20,601 nt of DNA from Chara braunii (taxonomy: Eukaryota; Streptophyta; Charophyceae; Charales; Characeae), in contig BFEA01000053.1 of assembly GCA_003427395.1 (NCBI GenBank), positions 547,213 through 567,813 of the forward strand. Reading direction: 5' to 3'. Below the pieces are notes generated by a model. It had not been told where the DNA came from, did no database searches, and saw only the letters and a program-made list of their open reading frames with translations. Position 1 is the first letter of the stretch, and every line of letters begins with the position of its first letter. Below are positions 7,221 to 15,734 of the stretch, in pieces. The position numbers were made by a program, and so were the translations under genes.

Positions 7221-8333
7221 GATCTGTGAGGGCTGTGTCCGCAGGGGGCCCTAGGCAACATGCATATGTCCTGGAATGTGGCCCCCCAGCAAGTCTCACG
7301 CCCGCCCTAGGTGAAGACGGGCCTGAATATTTACGAGAGGCCCTTATCTCAGCATTTTCCAATGCGGGGCGCAGACGGTTGCTGCATGACATTTGGTTGA
7401 AGTGCAACATGGGCCTTACCTTGGGCTCTTCAAGAAGACGCAACTGCGCCAGGCAGTTGAGCCCAGGACCCGGGTGGTTGTGCCCTGGGCGCACACATTG
7501 TGAGGCCGACACGTCACGAAGTGGCCACGGGCCAACAAGAAAGCAGCATTGTTGTCGTATCTACCCTGTGGGCCAGTGCAAATGCAGCAAACATTCGGAG
7601 CCTGGAAATTTCTGGGTGTGCCCAACTGAACAGGGCCCAGGCCCTTTAACTGTCGAGATATGCCTGGGCGCAGACACTGGGGCCCGACCAGAAGCTACTG
7701 GAAACTTCCACGGCCGGGCCCAGGGAGTCCAGGAGCAGCTGCCACGTCCATATAGGAAGCAAGCCAGCCAGGGAAGGCATTCTGGCCTGGGCAGGCAATG
7801 CGAACACGCTGATGCGCTCACAAGCAAGTGTCTGCATGCGCATCTGCTGGCTGGGGCGCGCGCGGGCGCTGAGAGGTGATGGCGCTGCTGGGCACAGGGG
7901 CGCTAGCGGCCATAGCCGGGCTGCAGGGCGCAAGGCAGAGGAGGGAGACAGGGGTCTTCGGGAGAAGCGCAGAAGTGGGTGGACAGGGGGTGATTGAGGG
8001 AGATGAGAGTACGTACCTGGTGTATGTGGGAGGTCGGCATTGGTGTTGGCGACATGTACATGTCGAAGTGAGCCTGTTGCATGAACGTAGGGACGCTAGG
8101 TAGGACAAGTAGAGTAGGCTGGTCGCTGGGCGCCAGACAGAGAGGAGCGACATTGAATACTACGTTGGTGTGGCCTGAGGGCTTGAACATTGGCTCACAA
8201 GTTCATTTTATTGCTCTTATTTGGATGGAATCTTGGTGCATTTGAGCTCTCAGCTTGATACATGACTATCTGGACTTCTGCGTGATTTTGCAACTTGGTT
8301 TTCTGTATATCGCTCTCGCTCATATCCCTTGCA
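7220..8333 (+). repeat. Element 2 5' LTR (1114 bp)
   Basis: Matches 15735-16849 along its whole length. By eye, the first 540 aligned bases differ at roughly 6% of sites plus small indels. It starts TGATCTGTGAGG and ends CCCTTGCA, keeping TG...CA. The first ~30 bases are more diverged from the 3' copy than the rest. The LTR is GC-rich, with a candidate TATA motif in TCCATATAGG (about 7748). Near the left edge is a GGGGGCC/GGCCCCC inverted repeat. ORFs inside are not conserved between copies. Confidence 0.93.
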
Positions 8334-8350
8334 ATTCGGCATCAGAGCTG
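8334..8350 (+). promoter_or_regulatory. Element 2 primer-binding site (initiator tRNA-Met type)
   Basis: Directly after the LTR the sequence reads ATTCGGCATCAGAGCTGG, matching the TTGGTATCAGAGC initiator tRNA-Met site apart from two substitutions (C for G and C for T). It sets the junction of LTR and interior, and fixes the plus orientation. Confidence 0.85.
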
Positions 8351-9260
8351 GTTTGAGATCGCCTATCTGCCGCTGGCGACATTGTTACTTGGTGCACTGA
8401 CGATGATTCTGTGCAGTGAGGATACATTGGTGCTGGCTTGACATTGCGACACCCGGGTAGAGGGGTGAGTCACACGAAGTCTGTGGCAACAGCGGATGTA
8501 TGTATGATGATGAGAACATGCTGATGTGGCATTTTGGCTGAGGTGGCACTGCATTGCGTTGTGGGTGGTACCAAAGCCACGACCGGTCATCGAAATGCAC
8601 ATTGGCTCAATTGGTGAGAAATCTGTGGTCGGGGGCAGCTATCTCCAGGTACGTTGTTCCCTTACCTAAACTACCCTCTCAATCTCTTCATACTGTGAGG
8701 AAGTGAGTCCAACCTTGAGTGTCCTCTCTTCATGAGAAGTCGTGAGCGCTCTACCTCGAGAGACAACATTCTTCCCGGTGGCGCATCTGGCAGGAGAGGG
8801 TGGTGCCTCTGAAGGGCCCTGGTCGAAGCAAGGGTCACGGTCACCATGCCAACCCATGGGAGTAGTACGCGCAGGCCATGCTGCTTTGTCCTTTAAGGTT
8901 CTTTGCTGCGCTGATAGAGGGAGTGCAGACTGACTGTTATGATTCTGGTTGTTTGTTGTCTGAAGACCAACACTCACTCACATAGACTTCCAGGTATGCC
9001 CATACATACACAGAAGGAAGGGGAGAGGATAGGAGTATCACACCGCACAGGGAGAGATAAACGCAGCGGAAGACTTGACCATGCGATATGGGTACACTGA
9101 AAGTGCAATTCACTCCACTCAATCCTCACAACCAGTCATAAAGAAAAGCCGAGCAGATCGCATCCAGGAAAACAATGAAACGATGATAGTCCAAACCCAG
9201 TTACACACTGTTTATTAAACTCAGAGTCTCAAATTGACAGGATAACTTCAGTACTAAAGT

Positions 9261-9284
9261 GCGCTGCTCAGAAATGAGCAGCGC
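9261..9284. other. Perfect 10-bp hairpin with GAAA loop
   Basis: GCGCTGCTCA, loop GAAA, TGAGCAGCGC: all ten base pairs are perfect and the loop is a GNRA tetraloop in the plus-strand RNA. Outer AGT/ACT bases can pair further across a three-base bulge. It lies within the element 2 leader RNA, where packaging or dimerisation hairpins occur in retroelements, but no specific role is shown. Confidence 0.8.
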
Positions 9285-9340
9285 TTCACTCTCCAACCCT
9301 GTTTAACCACTCGTAACACCCCTGAGCCCCTGAATCATCC

Positions 9341-9461
9341 AGCGCCACCCAGATACAGCCTCCAAAGGGAAGCGCCGCCCTGAAACAGGCCTCTGAGGCC
9401 AAGCGCCACTCAGAGGATGAAGAAGAAGACCAGCGCCACAGTATCTGATGATGACGAAGTG
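9341..9461. repeat. Degenerate 30-bp periodic repeat with AGCGCC core
   Basis: AGCGCC recurs at 9341, 9371, 9402 and 9432, spaced 30, 31 and 30 bp, with weaker similarity between the cores. It looks like an old minisatellite. On the minus strand the period is ten codons, but no protein family is apparent. Confidence 0.5.
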
Positions 9462-10741
9462 TCGGAAGACTTCCCGGGTGGAAGTCTGCAGCAGCACCAC
9501 CAAACCCTGGGAAGATGACCTCTGAGAAGGAAGCTGCAGCTATGGCTGCAGCATCACCACCCTGGAACCCCCTCCGGAGGAGGGTCCAGCAGGGCACCAA
9601 CCTCTCTCACCTCCAGCAGACCTCGATAGGCCAGACCTCTGTCAGCCCCTGTGTGCTGGCAGAGTACATCACAGGTCCCAGCTCTGGCCGGCGCTCCGGA
9701 GGTCTGGCTATGCCTGTCTCCTTCCACGCTGAGCCGTCACCACTTCCGGTTCACGCGTTGTGCAGCAGTGATGTACTCGGTGCCAACTGCCAAAAAGCCC
9801 TGTACCGATGTGCCCATTCTATCTATAGACTAACCTAGCCTAGACTCGACCTAGACCAGACTGACTGACCGATCGGTACCGTTTCTGTTTCGGCCTCTCG
9901 GCCTCTACCGGACCCGGCTATAGGCTATAGGGCCGTCTATCAGAATAGGCCCTTAGGGATTGTCTGTCCTAGGGGTAGCCCGGGCCTGCTATTTGCAGTT
10001 AGGGTAGCGATAGGGAATTCTGTTAGTAACGGGCCTGCATTTTTCCCGAATTTGCAGATATGTCCCTCACGAATTTCCCTCACAGGTAGGTCTCTCGGTT
10101 AGCCCTCAGCCAAACAAAATTATGAATCTATCCTACCTATAGTACAGCCTCGACAGAGAGAGGCTACAGACAACCAAGAAACAGCAAGTCATTGCACTGA
10201 CCAGTCCTATGCAGACACTTACCAAACCGTCTATAAACATCTCTGGCGGGGATCTGAACTGTCCACTGGCTGTGATCGGCGTCCTATCTGCGATGTTAAA
10301 TTCCTTAGAACCTTGGGGGATGTCCTTAAACTGCCTCTTGATCAGCCATATCAGTCAGACGTAAGGCTCGTTGCACGCGAGGGTAAAGAACGGGCAGTAC
10401 TGGTCATAAGCATATTCCTGGGCACAGGGGTGGGCCGTTAATGCACACCTTAGACACCGCTGCTTGATGGTGCGGACAGGCACGTTTGATACAGGGGAGG
10501 GAGATTCGAATTGGTGCTCAACGGTTAATCACAAACATACCCATTGTGCATACATCTGCTTACATGATTTATTTTTAATTTTGAGTAGGTGGTGACAGAC
10601 TGCTAACACCTAACAGCTTGAACAGTCGCCTAGATGACTTGCCGAAAAATATTTTACTTTTATTTATTTTTCAACTTGGTCAGACACATGCTGTGGTAGG
10701 CTCCAGAGAGGGCATTAGTGCAGACAGTATCTGCCTAGCTG

Positions 10742-12172
10742 ATGAGTGGATCAGGCAGTGGTGGGGATAGATCTGTAGGAAGGAGGGTGACACATCAGGA
10801 GTCCATTAGGATCCACATCGTGCACCAAGCTTTCCCCCCTGAGGGAGAGAGGGTTTTGCGACAGGAAGCAGCTGAACGTTTGCAGAGGGCTAGAGAAGCG
10901 ACAGCAGCAGCCCAGCAAGCGCTAGCAGCGGCAACAACCACTGCAGCAGCTATGGCTACTTCTGCTGCTACTTCAGCCGCTACATCTAGTCAGATGGGCG
11001 TAGACATGCCGACCAGTTCAAATGCCATATCCAGCTCAGTGGGAACAAGCAGCTCTTCTGGTCAGATGGCGGGCTCGCAGTACAGCTTGCCACCTCCACG
11101 CACGAGAGAGGCCATCGAACTCCAGCAAGTGGAGTTTAGCCGATTATGGTTAGAGAAGGAACTTGGAGAAGCCACTGAAAGAGAAAATGAGATCAGAACT
11201 AGGAAAGCGAGACTAGAGAATAGGAGGGCAGTCAAAGCTGCTGTAGAAGGGTTGGATGACGCTGTCATTGATGACAACACTAGGATTCTCAAGGCAGGTT
11301 TCCCGTCCATGCATGCATACATGGACAGTAAAGTGGATGCTATCCAGGACACCCTTGACCAGATATTGAGCACCATGCAGGGAATGGGAAGAGCTTTCCC
11401 ATCTCCAACAGGTGGGCCCAGTTTCAGGCCTCCAGTTTTCCCATCGCCGATTTCCTCACCGGTGATGACTGGTCCTACTATGTCTCAGTTTAGCAGTTCA
11501 CCAAGAAGTACGTCAGCAGCAACAACACAGACTGCTGCTTCTTCATCTTCTGGTCCAGCGGCGGGTGCTACACAACCGCCGATCCCACCACAGGGACAAC
11601 AGCAGCCTTGGTACCCCAAGACTCCACTGAAACCATCCTCAACCTTCTCAGGTGATAAGCAAGATGAAGCTTTTGACACTTGGTTGAGAACGGTTCCGGT
11701 GTGGGTCAGGGCAAAGAGGACGCTGGTAGAGGAAGAGGTGATCACTGACGACTCGTATCTGGAGGATTCGGCAGCGCAATGACTAGATGGATTAGTAGCC
11801 TCGAAAGCGTTCGGCGGGCGCATGAATGATTGGGCTAAGACCCATACTCTTGACAGCTTCATGGAATTGGTAGAAACACGATGGCACAACCCGCAGCAGG
11901 CCCAAAAGGGCATTGATGCGTTGACCCGGCTTGATACTAAGAATTACAAGTCCGCGCGTGAGCCTACCTCTGTCGTGGAGCGTCTTGTTGTAGTCCCCGG
12001 TGTGCGCTATGATCCGCAGGTCCTCATGACCATGTATCTAAGATGTCCTCCCACTGACGTCAAGAACCTGCCGGTCAGTGAGGCCAACATCGAATATCAC
12101 ACTCTGGACTCCTTCAACAAGAAGGCCCTAGACTTAGAGGCTAAGCTAGGAGGAGCCCAACAACCCCTATAG
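10742..12172 (+). pseudogene. gag: Element 2 gag (one in-frame stop)
   Basis: Frame 2 is open from ATG 10742 to TAG 12170-12172 except for TGA 11780-11782. The N-terminal third is Ser/Ala/Thr-rich (about residues 50-110). A charged heptad-like helix follows (about residues 121-170, LWLEKELGEATERENEIRTR), then a Pro/Ser-rich linker, then the retrotransposon-gag core: KPSSTFSGDKQDEAFDTWL, TVPVWVRAKRTL and SYLEDSAAQ. After the stop it continues LDGLVASKAFGGRMNDWAK, FMELVETRWHNPQQAQKG and VERLVVVPGVRYDP. The stop sits where gag cores usually read RW, so TGG to TGA is likely. Gag would form the particle. The start is the first ATG of the open frame. Confidence 0.92.
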
Positions 12173-12632
12173 ATGGAAGAAAGAAGAAGAGTCCAGAAGA
12201 GTGGAAAAAGAAAGGTAGTCGATTGATGATGGTTGATTCTGAAGGGAATCAAACTGAGGGCGATGATTACTCCGACCTAGTGGACGGAACAAAGTTTGAG
12301 GACGAGGATAGTGTTGAGAGTAGCAACCTCACCTCACTTGTAAAGGTAAGGCGGCCGCAGAAAGGGCAGTCAATCAAAGAGTCAGGGGCAGACCCATAAC
12401 CAAGATACCAGCTTGGGTGAGGGAAGGTCTGGAACAAGATGTGTGGCGAGACAGCTATTAGCGAGGTGCTTGCATCAACTGCGGCGAGTATGGCCATCAG
12501 CAGTTCAGATGCAAGAAGGCGAAGGTATCGCAGAAGATACCTCCCAAAGGTGGTTTGGGGAATTCTTTCTCCCATGGCGGAGCTTCTACGAGCTCCAACT
12601 CGGGAAACACATGGGGCCAGTTGAAGTTCTAG
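12173..12632 (+). pseudogene. Element 2 gag C-terminus with CCHC zinc knuckle
   Basis: After the frame-2 stop, acidic sequence continues in frame 1 (MMVDSEGNQTEGDDYSDLVD, 12226 on) and then frame 3. There CINCGEYGHQQFRC (12471-12512) is an exact C-x2-C-x4-H-x4-C nucleocapsid knuckle, preceded by TAG 12459-12461 and followed by basic KKAKVSQK and a Gly/Ser-rich tail to TAG 12630-12632. It would bind element RNA. At least two frameshifts and a stop separate it from the capsid part. Confidence 0.85.
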
Positions 12633-13521
12633 ATGCTTCTACTCCTGATGAAGTTGGCGATGTACCCTCCCCACTTCAAGAGTTGGCCACTCTTTTGTCA
12701 CCCTGCAAACGCATCCTGACCCAACGATACTCTGTTTCGTTGGATGTGTTTGAGGCCTTATAAAACATGCAAAGTGAGTGGTCGGCAAGGGACCCTCGCG
12801 AGTCTTGGGTGGCGCTAAGCAAAGGACCTAGAGTGTAGCACTTCGTTGTGGAAGCCGGTGTAGGTGGCCGCAAATGTGGTGCCTTCGTAAACATTGGCTC
12901 CACGCTAAACTTCAAAAGTCACGACTACGTTGAGAGACTGCACCTAGGGGACCGGGTGCAACGTTTGGGTAGATCCGTAGCCGTTACCTTAGCCAACAAA
13001 TAGCGCATGGTTGTTGATGACTACGTTAAGGATGTGGTCTGCACCTTCTACTATGGAGGTGGGGAACTGAATCATAAGATTTTGTTGCTAGTCAGCGACG
13101 ACTTGCGTTTGACATGTTGTTAGGTATGTACTACCTCGAGGTGGCCAAACTCCAATTTGACAGGGACCGAAAGGTGCCTAAGCATGTACTATCGGAAGCG
13201 AGGACAATTAGACTTCCAAAGTATAAGGCTAGCAGTCTGATAGACACTTACAGGTGTATGTCTGCATCAACCCTTTATAATTATTATAAACATAACGAAG
13301 AGGAGGGTATGCACATAGTTTTTGTCTCGGAGAAAGGGGAGGCTGTTAAAATACCCCTAGAGATAGAAAAGGTCGTCGCGAAGTACCCTGACCTGATTGA
13401 GGAGCCTTCAGGAGTTGTGGAATGGGAGGTTGTCCATACCATAGAGATAGTTACGGGGAACAACATACCCAAAGGAAGGATCTATAAGATGGCACCGGCC
13501 GAGTTAGACGAACTTAGGTAA
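12633..13521 (+). pseudogene. Element 2 retropepsin-like protease with active-site loss
   Basis: A linker in frame 2 (DEVGDVPSPLQELATLLSP) is followed by CGAFVNIGSTLNF. This is the protease active-site strand with Asn (AAC, 12890-12892) in place of the catalytic Asp, a GAC to AAC change. TAG 13001-13003 interrupts, then YVKDVVCTFYYGG and VSDDL continue. At about 13107-13110 the frame moves to frame 1 (FDMLLGMYYLEV), consistent with one lost base. Frame 1 reads the PR-RT linker up to PAELDELR and TAA 13519-13521. Polyprotein cleavage activity is certainly lost. Confidence 0.88.
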
Positions 13522-14221
13522 CAATTGAAAGAGCTCACAAAGAAATGTTGGATACGGCCAAGCATTTCCCCCTTCGGCTCACCAGTCCTATTGGTCCCAA
13601 AGAAAGGGGGGACACTGAAGATGTGCATTGATTATAGAGGCCTCGATGCCATCACTATAATGAACGCAGAGCCTCTACCGCGCATCGATGACTTTCTAGA
13701 TAGGGTGCAGGGATGTAAGTACTTTACTAAGATAGACGTAAAGTCCGACTACCATCAAATTGCCATTAGATCGAAGGACCAACACAAAACCGCATTTCAG
13801 GCCAGGTACGGTCTATACGAATTTGTGGTGATGACCTTTAGCCTTTGCAATGTGCCAGGTACATTCCAGCACGCCATGAATATGATATTCCATGACTACT
13901 TAGATAAGTTTATCATTGTGCACCTCGACGACATACTTATTTTTAGTAGAACGGTCGAGGAGCATGCTCAACATCTAGAGACTATACTTTCACTCCTTCG
14001 ACAACACAAGTATAAGATTAACTTCGAGAAATGCGAGTTCGGTCGCACTAAAATTTTGTACTTGGGTCATGAGATATCCGCGGATGGGATAAGGCCTGAA
14101 GACTCCAAGGTGGCTAGCATTCGGTACTGGCCACAACCTCAGTCTGTGACCGAGGTCAGATCATTCTTAGGGATGACTGGCTATTGCCGCAACTTTGTGA
14201 AGAACTATAGTACGGTGGCAT
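13522..14221 (+). pseudogene. Element 2 reverse transcriptase
   Basis: Frame 1 continues through the TAA and is open to 14277. Blocks in order: SPFGSPVLLVPKKGGTLKMC with IDYRGLD; PLPRIDDFLDRV; YFTKIDVKSDYHQIAI, holding the first catalytic Asp but Asp for the usual Gly before YHQ; YGLYEFVVMTFSLCNVPGTF, with T and S where P and G are usual; IIVHLDDILIFSR, with HLDD in place of YLDD but both catalytic Asp kept; and the thumb INFEKCEFGR, LGHEISADGI, VRSFLGMTGYCRNFVKNYS. At about 14217-14222 a deletion joins STVA to the RNase H block IGTVLAQQEG. Confidence 0.94.
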
Positions 14222-14633
14222 TGGCACAGTGCTGGCTCAGCAGGAAGGGAAGAAGTTGCGGCCGGTCGAGTACATAAGTAAAAAAATGCCATCAAAGAAA
14301 CTGGCTAAGTGCCCCTATGAAAGGGAACTCTACGCCCTCTACAAAGCACTTGTCCACCGGAGACACAATCTGTTGGGAAGGTTCTTCTATTTGAGGACTG
14401 ATCATCGAACACTCAAGTGGATCAACACAACCCGTTCTCTCTGAAGCACTCAAACGCTGGATTGAGGTCATAGATCAGTATGACTTCAAGCTAGACTATG
14501 TGAAGGGAGAGTATAACAAGGTTGCTGATGTGCTGTCATGTAGGGCAGACTACCTTGGTGCGCCAATAACTGAGTTTGGCTTATTTGAGGATGTAACTCG
14601 ATCGATGGCGGAAGCCTACAAGGAAGATCTTTC
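14222..14633 (+). pseudogene. Element 2 RNase H remnant lacking its N-terminus
   Basis: Frame 3 reads VLAQQEGKKLRPVEYISKK, CPYERELYALYKAL and FFYLRTDHRTLKW. At about 14427 it shifts to frame 1, reading VLSEALKRWIEVIDQYDFK and GEYNKVADVLSCRADYLG. The DASxxGIG start of RNase H, with the first catalytic Asp, is missing through the deletion at about 14219. By comparison with element 1 roughly 60 residues (connection plus RNase H start) are gone. A second shift at about 14630 leads into the integrase linker. Confidence 0.9.
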
Positions 14634-15362
14634 ACGATGGACATCATACGCAAACTTGAGGCCCAAGACAAGGCCACATATAATGAGTTCGTGATGGTGG
14701 ATGGGTTACTCTTCCTTGAGAAGGCAGGGTTTAAGAGATAAGTTGTTTCAGCTAGTGATATTTTGTGTAGTTTATTTTTAGGAGAATGTCATGATGCAAT
14801 GGGACAAACCTGGTACAGCTAGACGAAGCAACACAGTACGTTCAGACTTGTCAAGTCTGCCAGCGGGACAAACCGCGTACTCGAGATCTGCTTGGGTTAC
14901 TCAAGCCCCTACCCATTCCTGCTGGTCCGAGACAAAGTGTAAGCATGGATTTCATAGATACCCTCGTGACCAGCAAGAGTGGCAAGAGCCATATCTTTGT
15001 CATAGTTGATAGGTTTACCAAGTACGCTAGATTGATTGCCATGCCAGAGACCGCAAGGACTGAGCAGGTCATCAAGTTATTCATGGATAACTGGGTCCGT
15101 GACTTTGGACTGCCAAAGACTATCGTTAGTGACTGAGATGTCCGTTTCACCAGTGAAATGTGGAAGAAGGCTGCAGAACAGCCAACTCCAGATGACTTCT
15201 GGAAAATTATCCCGAAGCCAACGGGCAGGCTGAACAGATGAACCGAGTGGTGGAGCATCTGCTGAGGCATTACATAAAGCCCAACCAGGATGACTGGGAT
15301 GAGAAGTTACCTCTCATCGCCAGCCTGTACAACAATGTTGTGCACAACACCAGTGGTGACTC
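14634..15362 (+). pseudogene. Element 2 integrase
   Basis: Frame 3 reads TMDIIRKLEAQDKATYNEFV and VDGLLFLEKAGFKR, then TAA 14739-14741 and LGECHDAMG. The zinc domain then skips about 20 residues: the second His block (GHxGxxKT) is absent, while the CQVCQRDKP pair (14849-14860) remains in frame 2. The core has VSMDFIDT (Asp 14948), then IVSD (Asp 15131) followed at once by TGA 15134-15136, probably CGA to TGA. Frame shifts follow, then GQAEQMNRVV (Glu 15232) in frame 1. The D-to-E distance is about 7 bases short of element 1's D-35-E. Not functional. Confidence 0.92.
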
Positions 15363-15700
15363 GAATCCCTCGTCACCTGCACACTTACCCTGTGTTTCAC
15401 GCCTCAAAGCTTGCACCTTGCACTGAGACACAGCAGTTCCCATCAAGGAGATTGATGCTGCCCCCAACCATGGATGGCCACGTGGACGTTGATGACATTC
15501 TGGAGCACAGAGACATGACTGTTCCTAAGCCTGTGGGCAGAGGGAGACCGCCGAAACCCCAACGGGAATACAAGGTGAGATTCAGGCATCATACGGATAC
15601 AAAAGAAAACTGATGGTTCACCAGAGAGGAACTGATTGAGACATCACCTCAGATTGTGGCAGACTATGAGAGACGGTTGAAGGGGAAGGCATCTGCATAG
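15363..15700 (+). pseudogene. Element 2 Pol C-terminus with divergent chromodomain-like tail
   Basis: Frame 2 resumes with RIPRHLHTYPVFHASKLAP, the strand that in element 1 is VHTVFHVEYLKEY. The part between the integrase core and this strand (basic helix and GPF-like module, over 100 residues in relatives) is missing at about 15355-15365. It then reads VDVDDILEHRDMTVPKPVGR, a basic linker, PKPQREYKVRFRHHTDTKEN, TGA 15611-15613 (probably CGA to TGA) and WFTREELIETSPQIVADYE, ending at TAG 15698-15700. The layout mimics a chromodomain (V-x-x-IL-x-HR, REYxVR, WxxxEEL), but the usual KWxGY is altered. Confidence 0.85.
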
Positions 15701-15722
15701 AAGCATCTCAGCGGACCTTTGA

Positions 15723-15734
15723 AGCTAAGGGGGA
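15723..15734 (+). promoter_or_regulatory. Element 2 polypurine tract
   Basis: AGCTAAGGGGGA lies immediately before the TGACATCTGAGG start of the 3' LTR, 22 bases after the last pol stop. Position and purine content fit the plus-strand primer. Confidence 0.85.

Larger units (their letters stand above)
8351..10741 (+). other. Element 2 leader, about 2.4 kb, non-coding
   Basis: No gag or pol homology or convincing ORF lies between the primer site and the gag ATG. The leader is unusually long. It includes a perfect 10-bp hairpin (9261-9284), a weak 30-bp periodic repeat (9341-9461), a CTAG/GACC-rich stretch (about 9830-9880) and a palindromic GGCC-rich stretch (9890-9960). It ends in an AT-rich run (10640-10675) before gag. 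It may contain an older inserted fragment, but I could not define termini. Confidence 0.6.

Noticed and set aside
7226-7879. 217-codon plus-strand ORF in the 5' LTR
   Set aside because: Not preserved in the 3' LTR copy, where the open part is only 113 codons; LTR sequence, no recognisable domain.
8937-10606. Nested element in the element 2 leader, from TGTTATGA to CTAACA
   Set aside because: Termini resemble LTR ends, but flanking bases (CTGAC and CCTAA) do not match and no internal domain or second LTR copy is found.
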